Notes: generated from the letters alone by a model not told the origin. A DNA stretch of 47,690 bases from Ignavibacteriales bacterium (GCA_003568415.1 PWXV01000310.1:1-47690), one strand, 5' to 3'. Counted from the stretch's first letter, positions 1 to 7,990 are shown. Made by a program: numbers and translations.

Positions 1-331
1 ATGCAAAAAAGATAATGGTGGGTAAAACCTGAAAGGCGAAGAAAAATCCAAAGCTATCCTCTTTTTCAGGACCTCTGGCAAGATCACCAAAAACGAATTC
101 CGCTCCCTCACTGGTGAAATTCAAAATGGTGACAAAAACAGCACTAATTTGACCAAAAAACCACTGTCCGTAACTAATTTTGAGAACGAAGATAGCGAAT
201 AATATCTGCAACGCTAACCCCATCCCGATTAAACGCCAGTTAATAGCGCGTCTGTTGATGGAGACGAGATAAGCAATGCTAAGGAGAACAATAATACCGA
301 GAGCACCTCTGAGTAAGTCTGCAAGTATCAT
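1..331 (-). CDS. Concentrative nucleoside transporter (CNT/NupC family), N-terminal part, cut by window edge
   Basis: Reading the minus strand from the ATG at 331-329 gives 110 codons without a stop to the left edge, so only the N-terminal quarter is present. Visible are an N-terminal hydrophobic segment (about residues 5-22), a second around 34-50, then the segment GAEFVFGDLARG and the hydrophobic stretch AFQVLPTIIFFA. This spacing and the FVFG and VLPTIIFF motifs are typical of the start of NupC-type Na+ or H+ coupled nucleoside transporters of the inner membrane. It follows thymidine kinase by 24 bases on the same strand and lies downstream of cytidine deaminase. That fits a pyrimidine nucleoside uptake and salvage operon. 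The substrate range cannot be read from this fragment. Confidence 0.85.
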   Translation of the reverse strand, partial: MILADLLRGALGIIVLLSIAYLVSINRRAINWRLIGMGLALQILFAIFVLKISYGQWFFGQISAVFVTILNFTSEGAEFVFGDLARGPEKEDSFGFFFAFQVLPTIIFFA

Positions 332-355
332 AGAATTTCCGATATAATTATTGGC

Positions 356-937
356 TTAATGTGATTCAGCCGGCGGATCAAAACACTTCCGGCAGCGGGC
401 TTCGTAATGGTCTTTTGCACCGACAAGCACGCGTTCCTGGGATTTTGTAATACGTTGTGTGCGGTCAGCAGGGTTACCGCATACCATACAGATTGCGAGT
501 GTCTTGGTTATGTACTCCGCAATAGCCAGAAGTTGGGGGACCGGTTCGAATGGCTTACCGCGGTAATCTTGATCAAGGCCGGCAATAATGACGCGCTTAC
601 CACGGTCGGCAAGCGCATCGCAAATATCAACAATATCCGGCGTGAAGAATTGTGCCTCATCGATACCGACAACCTGATAATCCTCAACCATATCCAATAT
701 ATCCTTTGCATCTTTTACGCTCACACTGTCGTGTGTTTGTTCGCTGTGGGATACGATGTGATCGCTGCTGAATCGCGTATCAATTTGTGGTTTAAAGACG
801 ATAACTTTTTGTTTTGCTATGTGTGCCCTTCGAACGCGGCGGATAAGTTCTTCGGTTTTACCGCTGAACATACAACCGCATATTGCTTCTATCCATCCTG
901 TATCGTTGGGCGAATGATGCGGGGTTGGTGTTATCAT
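356..937 (-). CDS. tdk: Thymidine kinase, type II
   Basis: This protein of 193 residues phosphorylates thymidine or deoxyuridine with ATP to the 5'-monophosphate. It has the P-loop GCMFSGKT at residues 21-28, the Walker B-like segment with the catalytic Glu (GIDEAQFF, Glu94), and a lasso/zinc-ribbon region with Cys150, Cys153, Cys182 and Cys185. These are hallmarks of the tetrameric human TK1-like family, and the length is normal. The gene sits 18 bases after cdd and 24 bases before the nucleoside transporter, all on the minus strand, so the three are probably one salvage operon. An antisense frame of 179 codons covers most of it but shows no protein-like features. Confidence 0.96.
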   Translation of the reverse strand: MITPTPHHSPNDTGWIEAICGCMFSGKTEELIRRVRRAHIAKQKVIVFKPQIDTRFSSDHIVSHSEQTHDSVSVKDAKDILDMVEDYQVVGIDEAQFFTPDIVDICDALADRGKRVIIAGLDQDYRGKPFEPVPQLLAIAEYITKTLAICMVCGNPADRTQRITKSQERVLVGAKDHYEARCRKCFDPPAESH

Positions 938-955
938 ACTTTGTAATTCTACTAT

Positions 956-1363
956 TTATACGTTAGGGTTTTTAATTAGATAGGAGCGACCGAATGCAAA
1001 GGGGAGGAGCTCGCTCATTTTTTTATGTTGCATTTCTCCTCGTGAATCGGTCAATATTACATCGATATCGCCGGCTAGATCAGAAAGCACCTGTCTGCAG
1101 GCACCGCAGGGAGATATAAAATCATCTGCATCCGAGACAATCAGTATCTTTGAAAATTCTGTCTCACCTGCTGATATAGCCTTAAAAAGGGCGGTCCGTT
1201 CAGCACATATTGTGAGAGAGAAGGAACTGTTTTCGATATTACAGCCGGTGTACAATTTACCTGCCTTTGTCAGGAGTGCCGCACCTACCCTGAAATTCGA
1301 ATAAGGTGAAAAAGATTTTTCCTGCGCAGCTTTTGCCGCGTGATAAAGATCGTTATTTTGCAT
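956..1363 (-). CDS. cdd: Cytidine deaminase
   Basis: A short homotetrameric-type cytidine deaminase of 135 residues, which hydrolytically deaminates cytidine and deoxycytidine to uridine and deoxyuridine. The zinc site is complete: CAERTA (Cys53, catalytic Glu55) and PCGACRQ (Cys86, Cys89). The N-terminal substrate-binding segment reads SPYSNFRVGAALL. The length matches the family (about 130 residues). It is the first clearly enzymatic gene of the minus-strand operon cdd-tdk-transporter, so uptake, deamination and phosphorylation of pyrimidine nucleosides are encoded together. Confidence 0.97.
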   Translation of the reverse strand: MQNNDLYHAAKAAQEKSFSPYSNFRVGAALLTKAGKLYTGCNIENSSFSLTICAERTALFKAISAGETEFSKILIVSDADDFISPCGACRQVLSDLAGDIDVILTDSRGEMQHKKMSELLPFAFGRSYLIKNPNV

Positions 1364-1450
1364 GAACTATAACACGTTGTAAAATAATAAGATACGTAAG
1401 CCCAAATATATTAAAAAAAGGTGTGAAAAGCAAAATCAGGGTATGGTTGA

Positions 1451-1636
1451 TTATAGATATATAATATTTCTTCTTTTTTGACGGTATTGCCTGTCACGTC
1501 TGTGAGGTATACGAATACTTGAATCATTCAGCACAAATGCAATCCGTGGCTGCGGAACTACCTGTGTGTTTGATGCTGGCAACCCGAAGGACAACATTCC
1601 GATCAAAATTGCAGTAAGTACTATTTGGCGTATCAT
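1451..1636 (-). CDS. Small putative exported protein, unknown function
   Basis: An ORF of 61 codons. Residues 1-22 look like a Sec signal peptide: a basic start (MIRQ), a hydrophobic core ending near GLPAS, then a polar segment. The remaining 39 or so residues are basic, with several Arg/Lys near the C-terminus and no Cys. No Shine-Dalgarno is evident before the ATG at 1636. It lies 87 bases upstream of cdd on the same strand and may be the leader gene of that operon. No family is recognised. The signal-like start is the main reason to list it; it could be a chance ORF. Confidence 0.35.
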   Translation of the reverse strand: MIRQIVLTAILIGMLSFGLPASNTQVVPQPRIAFVLNDSSIRIPHRRDRQYRQKRRNIIYL

Positions 1637-1717
1637 ACATTTTTATTCTTATTGTGGAACATTTATTTAAAACACTCGTTATATGTAGAGAGTTTCAAGG
1701 TTATTATGATGTTCCTA

Positions 1718-1746
1718 TTGTCAATTAATCCTGTATTTATTACATT
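1718..1746 (+). promoter_or_regulatory. Candidate sigma70 promoter for the PASTA-rpe operon
   Basis: TTGTCA (1718-1723), a 17-base spacer and TACATT (1741-1746) lie 40 bases ahead of the PASTA gene, in the AT-rich divergent region 1637-1786. The -10 element is only a moderate match. No convincing promoter was found for the divergent salvage operon. Confidence 0.35.
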
Positions 1747-1786
1747 ATATACAATAAAATATTAAATTTATAAAAAAGAAAAAAAT

Positions 1787-2569
1787 ATGGATTGGAAAAA
1801 ATACATACTCTGGGGAATAATCGGGTTGCTCAGTTTATCCCTCATTGTCTTACTATTCGACAGGGTAATAATGCCGTGGTATGTCAGAAGTGATGCCACA
1901 GAAACCGTACCCGATGTTGTTGGAATGAATATAGACGAAGCCGATTCATATTTGCAAGATATAGGTTTCACTCCACACAAAGCAGATGAACGATTCGATC
2001 AGCGCTATCCGAAGGGAACAGTGATTTTGCAGAATCCGTCCCCGGAATCTGTCGTCAAGCCGGGCAGGCGTGTTTATCTAACGATCAGCAGTGGCGAGCA
2101 GCTTGTGGAAGTTCCTTCAATTCGTGGACGTTCAATACGGGATGCGCGATTTACGCTTGAACGCCAGGGACTATCAATGGGGACTATAACACGTGAGTTG
2201 TCGTCCCTGTATCCGGAGGATACTATTATCAAGCAGGGGATTGAATCGGGAGAGGAAGTTGCCCGGGGAACCGCTATCAATGTAGTTGTCTCACAGGGAA
2301 GCGAAGCCGATCAGGTTATGGTGCCGGAACTTGTCGGTAAATCGTTGTCAGAAGCACAACGGTTGCTGGGTCAGCGCGGGTTACGGGTCGGCAATATCAC
2401 CCATCAACCGATACCCGATTTACTGCCGAATACCATTGTACAGCAATATCCGCATCCTGGCGACAGGATACCCCGAACGCAGCCGGTTGATATTTTTATT
2501 GCACAAGAACCTCCGGAAGATGCCGAGGATCTCCGCGAAGGAGGGGGGGGACTCGAAGAGGATGAATAA
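1787..2569 (+). CDS. Membrane-anchored protein with three PASTA domains
   Basis: This protein of 260 residues has one N-terminal transmembrane helix (about residues 6-28) followed by three PASTA repeats at about 37-102, 103-171 and 172-240. Each opens with a VP-x-hydrophobic-x-G motif (VPDVVGM, VPSIRGR, VPELVGK) and ends with an ISSG or VVSQG type strand. The tail is acidic. There is no kinase or penicillin-binding domain, so it is a stand-alone PASTA protein facing the periplasm, and a peptidoglycan-related or scaffold role is inference. Its stop overlaps the rpe start by eight bases. In several Gram-negative lineages a PASTA-only gene precedes rpe, so the pairing is not unique to this organism. 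Confidence 0.85.
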   Translation: MDWKKYILWGIIGLLSLSLIVLLFDRVIMPWYVRSDATETVPDVVGMNIDEADSYLQDIGFTPHKADERFDQRYPKGTVILQNPSPESVVKPGRRVYLTISSGEQLVEVPSIRGRSIRDARFTLERQGLSMGTITRELSSLYPEDTIIKQGIESGEEVARGTAINVVVSQGSEADQVMVPELVGKSLSEAQRLLGQRGLRVGNITHQPIPDLLPNTIVQQYPHPGDRIPRTQPVDIFIAQEPPEDAEDLREGGGGLEEDE

Positions 2570-3251
2570 AATCTCCCGTAAAGTTCCGTTTATTGCACCA
2601 TCTATTCTCTCCGCTGATTTCGGAAATATCCGCAATGAGATAAAACGTATACACGACGCGGGTGCCCGATGGTTTCATTTCGATGTCATGGATGGAGCAT
2701 TTGTTCCGCCGATTACATTCGGTGCAGAGTTGGTTAAATCGGTGCGGAAGGATTTCGAGGCATATTTTGACGTTCATCTGATGATCCATAATCCCGATCA
2801 ACACATTGCTGCATTCAAAGATGCCGGCGCTGATATGATTTCAGTGCATTATGAAACCTGTCAGCATTTGCACTATGTAGTTGATCAGATACACAACCAT
2901 GATATGGATGCCGGGGTGGTGATTAATCCCGCAACTCCTGTATCTGTGTTGTCTGATGTTGTAGCTCTGGTTGATCTGATTTTGATCATGTCCGTTAACC
3001 CCGGTTGGGGAGGACAGCGATTTATCGAACAGACCTATCAAAAAATTTCCGAACTGAAACAACTCTTAGCTTTTAAACAAACACAACCTCTCATTCAGGT
3101 CGATGGCGGTGTTAGTGCGGCAAATGCGGCACGCCTGACCGCATCGGGTGCACAGGTTTTAGTAGCAGGTTCAACCATTTATAAGGCGGATGACCCGGTC
3201 GCTGCTTATCATGAACTCTCCGGGAAAATTACCAGACCGATCACAGCATAA
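2562..3251 (+). CDS. rpe: Ribulose-phosphate 3-epimerase
   Basis: This TIM-barrel enzyme of 229 residues interconverts ribulose 5-phosphate and xylulose 5-phosphate (pentose phosphate pathway). The start chosen is the ATG at 2562, preceded by the GGAGG-rich stretch at about 2540-2548, because the protein then begins MNKISRKVPFIAPSILSADF as usual for the family; a frame open further upstream only shadows the PASTA gene. Key segments are APSILSADF, the metal and catalytic motifs DVMDGAFVP and VHLMIH, the phosphate loop MSVNPGWGGQRF, and VDGGV near the C-terminus. It overlaps the PASTA gene and is probably translated by coupling. Confidence 0.97.
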   Translation: MNKISRKVPFIAPSILSADFGNIRNEIKRIHDAGARWFHFDVMDGAFVPPITFGAELVKSVRKDFEAYFDVHLMIHNPDQHIAAFKDAGADMISVHYETCQHLHYVVDQIHNHDMDAGVVINPATPVSVLSDVVALVDLILIMSVNPGWGGQRFIEQTYQKISELKQLLAFKQTQPLIQVDGGVSAANAARLTASGAQVLVAGSTIYKADDPVAAYHELSGKITRPITA

Positions 3252-3290
3252 TTTCCGTATTAAATTTTTCTAATATTTTCACCAAAACTC

Positions 3291-3319
3291 TTGACATCGA
3301 CCCATGGTTTATATATATT
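3291..3319 (+). promoter_or_regulatory. Strong sigma70 promoter for the Lrp-glnA operon
   Basis: A perfect -35 TTGACA (3291-3296), a 17-base spacer and -10 TATATT (3314-3319). Transcription would start near 3326, leaving a leader of about 60 bases before the regulator gene. Confidence 0.8.
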
Positions 3320-3342
3320 AGCACAATCTTTAAAGAACCTTA

Positions 3343-3363
3343 ATAAGTAAGGTGATTACTTAT
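3343..3363. promoter_or_regulatory. Operator-like palindrome in the Lrp-glnA leader
   Basis: A perfect inverted repeat with 8-base arms, ATAAGTAA and TTACTTAT, around GGTGA. It lies just downstream of the predicted transcription start and 25 bases before the regulator's ATG. Its position suits an autoregulatory site for the adjacent Lrp/AsnC protein; that assignment is inference. The arms could also form a weak AU-rich RNA hairpin. Confidence 0.5.
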
Positions 3364-3388
3364 ATAAACATTAATAATTAAGATTAAT

Positions 3389-3847
3389 ATGCTTGATGAC
3401 ATTGATCGGATAATCCTTGAAGAACTACAAACGAACGGTCGCATCAAACGGAATGTGCTTGCAGAGATGACCGGGTTATCATTGCCATCGGTAAGCGACC
3501 GGTTGCGGAAACTTGAAACTGCAGGTTATATCAAAGCATATCAAACGATACTCGAACCGAAACTATTCGATCTCGATATAACTGCATTCATTACCGTTTC
3601 GATTGAGTCGTCTAAGTATTATCGTGGTTTCATTGAAAAATCATTAAAGATACCTGAGATACAGGAATGTCATTCAATAACGGGTCAGGGAACCCATATA
3701 TTGAAAGTAAGAACGAAGGATACACCGACACTTGAAAAATTGTTATCGAAAATTCAAGCATGGCCGGGAGTCAGCGGTACAATGACGAACATCGTACTTT
3801 CAAGTCCGAAAGAAACAACGAATATACCAATACATACCAATAAATAA
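3389..3847 (+). CDS. Lrp/AsnC family transcriptional regulator
   Basis: This protein of 152 residues has an N-terminal winged helix-turn-helix (about 4-52: [17 protein letters not shown], then [19 protein letters not shown] with the recognition helix). A C-terminal RAM/ligand-binding domain follows (about 65-140), including the [16 protein letters not shown] segment typical of the amino-acid effector pocket. Length is standard. It is followed after 26 bases by glnA, and both are driven by the promoter at 3291, so it probably senses an amino acid and controls glutamine synthetase and itself. The effector is not readable. The ATG at 3389 has no clear Shine-Dalgarno, unlike most genes here. Confidence 0.9.
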   Translation: MLDDIDRIILEELQTNGRIKRNVLAEMTGLSLPSVSDRLRKLETAGYIKAYQTILEPKLFDLDITAFITVSIESSKYYRGFIEKSLKIPEIQECHSITGQGTHILKVRTKDTPTLEKLLSKIQAWPGVSGTMTNIVLSSPKETTNIPIHTNK

Positions 3848-3873
3848 TTATTCATTACATAAGGAGAAAGCGT

Positions 3874-5304
3874 ATGGCTGAATCACGCTCTGCTGCAGTC
3901 AATGCAGTATTGAAACGCATCAAAGATGAAAGCATTGAAATGGTTGATTTCAAGTTCATGGATTTTCCCGGTCAATGGCAGCATTTCAGCATACCAGCAT
4001 CACAATTAAAGGAAGATTCGTTTGAGGAGGGATTTGGATTTGATGGTTCAAGTCTCAGGGGTTTTAAACGTATTGATGAAAGTGACATGGTAATTATTCC
4101 GGATCCGGCTACCGCTTTTATCGATCCGTTCATAGAAATGAAAACACTGAGCTTGATCGGTGATGTGTATGAACCGATAACAAAAGAAAAGTATCAGCGG
4201 TGTCCGCGAAATATAGCACAAAAAGCCGAGGCCTATGTCGCTTCTACCGGTGTTGCCGATACCGCCTATTTCGGAGCGGAAGCCGAGTTCTTTATTCTGG
4301 ATGACGTCCGGTTTGATACAAACGGCCACTCAAGTTTTTATTTCATCGATTCACGTGAGGGGAGATGGAACAGTGGTAAAATCGAGGAACCGAATCTCGG
4401 TTACAAGCCACGATACAAAGAGGGGTATTTCCCTGTTCCACCGACTGACTCGATGAACGATATCCGCAATATGATGGTACGGCATCTGATCAATGCGGGT
4501 ATAGAAGTTGAAACGCAGCATCATGAAGTAGCAACCGGCGGTCAGGCCGAAATTGATCTTCGTTTTAACAGTTTAACTGCGATGGCAGACGACCTGCTCC
4601 TTTTCAAGTATATCGTAAAAAATACTGCCAGAGATTATAATAAGACGGTAACATTTATGCCGAAACCGTTGTTCGGTGATAACGGTTCAGGAATGCATAC
4701 GCATATGAGTCTATGGAAAGACGGCAAGCCGTTGTTTTACGGGAATAAGTATGCGAACTTGAGCGATACGGCATTACACTTTATCGGGGGAGTTTTAAAA
4801 CATGCACCGACGTTATGTGCCCTGACAAACCCGACGACAAACTCATACAAACGGCTTGTACCCGGTTTCGAGGCACCGGTTAATCTTGCATATTCTCAAA
4901 GAAACCGGAGTGCTGCAATTCGAATTCCGTTGTATTCTTCAAGTCCGAATGCGAAACGGGTCGAGTACAGAACACCCGATCCTTCGTGCAATCCGTATCT
5001 TGCATTTGCTGCAATGCTTATGGCAGGCTTGGACGGTATCATTAACAAAATCGATCCGGGCGAACCGTTGGATAAGAACATTTATGATATGCCGCCCGAG
5101 GAATTGAAAAATGTTCCGTCTGCTCCTGCATCACTTGATGAAGCGCTGGCAGCACTTGAACGTGATCACAGTTTTCTGCTTAAAGGTGATGTATTTACCG
5201 AGGATGTGATTAACGCCTGGATTGATTATAAATACGCGCGTGAAGTAAGGGAAATGTCACTCCGACCACACCCGTATGAATATGCATTGTATTACGATGT
5301 ATAA
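3874..5304 (+). CDS. glnA: Glutamine synthetase, type I
   Basis: This enzyme of 476 residues condenses ammonia and glutamate with ATP to glutamine. It has the N-terminal beta-grasp segment ([27 protein letters not shown]), the metal site Glu motif ([11 protein letters not shown]), [16 protein letters not shown], the ATP-binding [12 protein letters not shown] and the glutamate-binding segment [24 protein letters not shown] holds Tyr404, aligned with the adenylylated tyrosine of the GSI-beta class, so control by an adenylyltransferase is possible. No glnB, glnD or glnE is in the window. An AAGGAG Shine-Dalgarno precedes the ATG. It is probably cotranscribed with the Lrp/AsnC gene. Confidence 0.98.
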   Translation: MAESRSAAVNAVLKRIKDESIEMVDFKFMDFPGQWQHFSIPASQLKEDSFEEGFGFDGSSLRGFKRIDESDMVIIPDPATAFIDPFIEMKTLSLIGDVYEPITKEKYQRCPRNIAQKAEAYVASTGVADTAYFGAEAEFFILDDVRFDTNGHSSFYFIDSREGRWNSGKIEEPNLGYKPRYKEGYFPVPPTDSMNDIRNMMVRHLINAGIEVETQHHEVATGGQAEIDLRFNSLTAMADDLLLFKYIVKNTARDYNKTVTFMPKPLFGDNGSGMHTHMSLWKDGKPLFYGNKYANLSDTALHFIGGVLKHAPTLCALTNPTTNSYKRLVPGFEAPVNLAYSQRNRSAAIRIPLYSSSPNAKRVEYRTPDPSCNPYLAFAAMLMAGLDGIINKIDPGEPLDKNIYDMPPEELKNVPSAPASLDEALAALERDHSFLLKGDVFTEDVINAWIDYKYAREVREMSLRPHPYEYALYYDV

Positions 5305-5318
5305 GGGAAGATACTATC

Positions 5319-5350
5319 GATGGAGTCCACCATGCCGTGTGGACTCCATC
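5319..5350. terminator. Hairpin terminator between convergent glnA and lipoprotein genes
   Basis: A perfect 12-base-pair stem (GATGGAGTCCAC with GTGGACTCCATC) around an 8-base loop, sitting between convergent genes. No clean T-run follows on either strand, so its efficiency as an intrinsic terminator is uncertain. Confidence 0.65.
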
Positions 5351-5359
5351 AATAATTCA

Positions 5360-5821
5360 TTATAGCAACGACTCTATCGCTTCTTCAGCAAGAGGAACAT
5401 CGATTGCGAGCCAGATAAGTTGATTACCCTCCGCATAAAAGTAATGTGCCTGCCCCATACCCAACGCCATCCATACATCCCGTTCTTTAATGGTTAATTT
5501 CCGCACATGATCAAATACATGTCCGCCGCGCTCCATACTTTCTACCATAGCATTCAGTTCTTCATCAGCCTCACTACTGGTGTCATAAAGCGAAAGGTAG
5601 TAGGTTGCAGTATGACCGTCACCTTCGTATCTCCCCACATAGTTCTGAGCGGGGGTTACTTCTTTTTGGTGTAGATGATCGATTATCTCGGCTGCCTGCT
5701 CACCCGATAGCGATTCGGTCATTTCAAGATGAAGAATTTCCGATGGAAGCGGTGTTTCTTCCCGCGGTGAGCATCCGGCTATTACCAGCAACATTGTTGC
5801 GATGAGAATTACATTTTTCAT
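5360..5821 (-). CDS. Putative lipoprotein of unknown function
   Basis: This protein of 153 residues has a lipoprotein signal peptide: MKN, a hydrophobic core, and the lipobox VIAGC with Cys17 as the lipidation site. The mature part is acidic and contains about 135 residues with the segments LSGEQAAEIIDHLHQ and HYFYAEGNQLIWLAIDVPLAEEAIESLL. No known domain is recognised. Aromatic and hydrophobic strands near the C-terminus suggest a small alpha/beta fold. A good Shine-Dalgarno (AAGGA) precedes the ATG. It is a single-gene unit, convergent with glnA and divergent from the isocitrate dehydrogenase gene. Location at the inner or outer membrane facing the periplasm is inferred from the signal. Confidence 0.75.
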   Translation of the reverse strand: MKNVILIATMLLVIAGCSPREETPLPSEILHLEMTESLSGEQAAEIIDHLHQKEVTPAQNYVGRYEGDGHTATYYLSLYDTSSEADEELNAMVESMERGGHVFDHVRKLTIKERDVWMALGMGQAHYFYAEGNQLIWLAIDVPLAEEAIESLL

Positions 5822-5851
5822 ATACTTTTCCTTGATATTTGTGAATGAAAT

Positions 5852-5880
5852 TTGACTAACTAAATATGGTTTAATATATT
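5852..5880 (+). promoter_or_regulatory. Sigma70 promoter (distal) for isocitrate dehydrogenase
   Basis: TTGACT (5852-5857), a 17-base spacer and TATATT (5875-5880). It predicts a leader of about 145 bases before the ATG at 6033. The leader contains an interrupted CGGGT/ACCCG pairing (5920-5924 with 5962-5966), for which no regulatory RNA class is recognised. Confidence 0.65.
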
Positions 5881-5953
5881 ATATTTTTCTCTCTTAAACA
5901 CAATCAATTAATAACCAGACGGGTCGATCCTTGATCTGCCGGAGCAATTTTTT

Positions 5954-5982
5954 TTGCCTGTACCCGCTTTCCATTTTATAAA
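5954..5982 (+). promoter_or_regulatory. Candidate second promoter (proximal) for isocitrate dehydrogenase
   Basis: TTGCCT (5954-5959), a 17-base spacer and TATAAA (5977-5982), 50 bases ahead of the start codon. It is weaker than the distal site; the two may form a tandem pair. Confidence 0.4.
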
Positions 5983-6032
5983 CAGTATATATACCAGAAT
6001 TTTTTAGAAAATTCAAGGTAGGAGGATATATT

Positions 6033-7244
6033 ATGCAGAACGATGTTATACAAAAATCACTCGATCATTTTAAAAGTGTGCTTGAAGACCAATTAAAACG
6101 CGTTGAAAGATTGAAAGAAAGTCCGGATTGGACAGATTATTCAGCAATCAAACCCATCATTATCGGTGTGATAGGAGGAGACGGTATCGGACCGTATATC
6201 GCAGACGAGGCAAAGCGTGCGCTGGAGTTTCTGCTTAAAGATGATATACAGAATGGCAAGGTTGAGTTACGCACAATCGAAGGATTAACCATCGAAAAAA
6301 GGGCGGAGGTTAAAAAAGCAATTCCCGACGATGTGCTTGCTGAAATTAAAAAATGTCATCTCTGTTTAAAGGGGCCGACCACAACACCAAAGAAAGGTGA
6401 TAAGTGGCCGAACATTGAAAGTGCCAACGTTGCGATGCGAAAAGAGCTTGATTTATTTGCCAATATCCGCCCCGTACGTGTATTATCGGAAGGAATCGAT
6501 TGGACATTCTTCCGCGAGAACACTGAAGATCTGTATGCATTAGGAAGCAGGGGACTGGATGCTACCGATGACCTCGCGTTCGATTTTAAAGTTATTACCA
6601 CACCGGGGAGCGATCGTATTATACGTGCAGCGTTCGACTTTGCAAAGGCAAACGGTAAGAAAAAAGTTACAGCAGTTACAAAGGCAAACGTTGTGAAAAC
6701 AACCGACGGTAAGTTCTTAAACGTATTCTACGATATTGCTAAAGAGTATCCCGACATTGAAGCAGACGATTGGTATATCGATATAATGACCGCAAAACTG
6801 ATCGATACAAAACGTCGTACTCAATTTGAAGTTTTTGTATTACCGAATTTATACGGCGATATTTTGACCGACGAAGCAGCAGAATTTCAGGGTGGTGTCG
6901 GAACCGCCGGCAGTGCAAATGTGGGTAAACAATATGCAATGTTTGAAGCTATTCATGGCAGTGCACCCCGGATGGTTGATGAGGGAAGAGCTCAATACGC
7001 AGATCCTTCAAGTATGCTTCGCGCATCGGTAATGATGTTAAAACATATGGGACATCAGGAGAAGGGTGAACGTCTTGATATGGCACTTGACATTTGCGGT
7101 ACTTATGAAAAGAAATATACACTGACCGGTCGTTCGGATGGAGCAACGGGGCGTGAGTATGTTGATTATGTGATGGAAACAATTCAACGTGACGACTTGA
7201 AAGAAAGATGGGGACAGTTGACAAAGGCAGAACAGCCCGCATAA
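6033..7244 (+). CDS. icd: Isocitrate dehydrogenase (isocitrate/isopropylmalate dehydrogenase family)
   Basis: This beta-decarboxylating dehydrogenase of 403 residues belongs to the TCA cycle. The isocitrate-type substrate loop ESANVAMRKELDLFANIRPVR has the Ser-x-Asn-x-x-x-Arg pattern, which distinguishes it from isopropylmalate dehydrogenase. It also has the metal-binding aspartate segment LPNLYGDILTDEAAEFQGGVG and the nucleotide-binding HGSAPRM. At the positions of Escherichia coli Lys344/Tyr345 (NADP) it carries Arg/Met, not the Asp/Ile of NAD enzymes, so cofactor preference is not certain, though a basic residue leans towards NADP. An N-terminal extension of about 40 residues precedes the first strand. 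A strong AGGAGG site precedes the ATG. It is monocistronic, with its own promoters and a downstream hairpin. Confidence 0.88.
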   Translation: MQNDVIQKSLDHFKSVLEDQLKRVERLKESPDWTDYSAIKPIIIGVIGGDGIGPYIADEAKRALEFLLKDDIQNGKVELRTIEGLTIEKRAEVKKAIPDDVLAEIKKCHLCLKGPTTTPKKGDKWPNIESANVAMRKELDLFANIRPVRVLSEGIDWTFFRENTEDLYALGSRGLDATDDLAFDFKVITTPGSDRIIRAAFDFAKANGKKKVTAVTKANVVKTTDGKFLNVFYDIAKEYPDIEADDWYIDIMTAKLIDTKRRTQFEVFVLPNLYGDILTDEAAEFQGGVGTAGSANVGKQYAMFEAIHGSAPRMVDEGRAQYADPSSMLRASVMMLKHMGHQEKGERLDMALDICGTYEKKYTLTGRSDGATGREYVDYVMETIQRDDLKERWGQLTKAEQPA

Positions 7245-7279
7245 GAAAATAATTAAAATCAGTGAATATCGGTTAATTA

Positions 7280-7310
7280 CGGTTGCCGTAGAGTTCGGCT
7301 ATGGCAACCG
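7280..7310 (+). terminator. Hairpin terminator after isocitrate dehydrogenase
   Basis: The stem CGGTTGCCGTAG pairs with CTATGGCAACCG (one G-U wobble) around a 7-base loop, followed by a mixed AT-rich tail rather than a clean T-run. It is a plausible factor-independent terminator 35 bases after the stop codon. Confidence 0.6.
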
Positions 7311-7311
7311 A

Positions 7312-7340
7312 TTGTAACTTTTATAAGCATACAGTAATTT
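7312..7340 (+). promoter_or_regulatory. Candidate promoter for purE
   Basis: TTGTAA (7312-7317), a 17-base spacer and TAATTT (7335-7340), immediately after the preceding hairpin and 21 bases before the purE ATG. Match is moderate. Confidence 0.35.
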
Positions 7341-7361
7341 AAAACGAAAGGCCTTAACACC

Positions 7362-7850
7362 ATGAGCAAACCACTCGTTGCCGTTGTCATGGGAAGCACA
7401 TCAGATTGGGATACTATGCAGCACGCGGTAGCTATGTTGAAAGATTTAGGTATCCCCTATGATGTAAAAGTATTGTCGGCACACAGAACACCCGATGAGG
7501 CACTTATCTATGCGGCAGGTGCCGAAGCGGCTGGTATTGAAGTTATTATTGCAGCCGCAGGCGGAGCAGCTCATCTTGCCGGTGTGCTTGCTGCAAAAAC
7601 GGTTGTACCGGTATTGGGTGTACCGATGAAAAGCGAAGCTCTGCAGGGATTGGATTCGCTGCTTTCGATGGTGCAGATGCCCGGCGGTATTCCCGTTGCG
7701 ACTCTGGCTATAGGGAAACCAGGGGCAGTGAATGCCTCACTCTATGCCGCTGCAATTCTCGGAAATAAATATCCTGAAATCAGGGATAAAGTGAAAGAAT
7801 TCCGGGAAAAACAAAAAGATAAAGTGCTCAATGCAAAATTACCTGATTAA
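7362..7850 (+). CDS. purE: N5-carboxyaminoimidazole ribonucleotide mutase (class I PurE)
   Basis: This protein of 162 residues rearranges N5-CAIR to CAIR in purine synthesis. Characteristic are MGSTSDWDTM near the N-terminus, the catalytic His segment SAHRTPDEAL, AAAGGAAHLAGVLAAKT, and GVPMKSEALQGLDSLLSMVQMPGGIPVATLAIG. Length and the SDWDTM and LDSLLS motifs indicate the bacterial class I mutase rather than the class II carboxylase. No purK is beside it. It appears monocistronic, ending at a strong intrinsic terminator. Confidence 0.96.
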   Translation: MSKPLVAVVMGSTSDWDTMQHAVAMLKDLGIPYDVKVLSAHRTPDEALIYAAGAEAAGIEVIIAAAGGAAHLAGVLAAKTVVPVLGVPMKSEALQGLDSLLSMVQMPGGIPVATLAIGKPGAVNASLYAAAILGNKYPEIRDKVKEFREKQKDKVLNAKLPD

Positions 7851-7899
7851 TGGGTTTGACTTTTAATTATATTTTGTTAGTTTATATGATAATGAATAC

Positions 7900-7954
7900 C
7901 CCGCTGTAATCCTTGTATACAAGACTGTATACAAGGTAGCATGCGGGTTTTTTT
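7900..7954 (+). terminator. Strong intrinsic terminator after purE
   Basis: The inner 10-base-pair stem CCTTGTATAC/GTATACAAGG (7911-7920 with 7927-7936, 6-base loop) is extended by outer CCCGC/GCGGG pairs and followed by a run of seven T (7948-7954). It separates purE from the FKBP gene. Confidence 0.9.
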
Positions 7955-7990
7955 ATTGGTAACATTACACATTAAATAGGAGGTAAATTT

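Noticed and set aside
407-946. Long plus-strand ORF of 179 codons opposite tdk
   Set aside because: It is fully antisense to an unmistakable thymidine kinase, has an atypical Cys/Phe-rich composition and no motif.
2286-2561. Upstream extension of the rpe frame by about 90 codons
   Set aside because: It overlaps PASTA coding sequence in another frame, and the conserved epimerase start fits the ATG at 2562 with a strong ribosome site.
5920-5966. Riboswitch in the isocitrate dehydrogenase leader
   Set aside because: Only one short pairing was found and no known consensus; an unsupported call.
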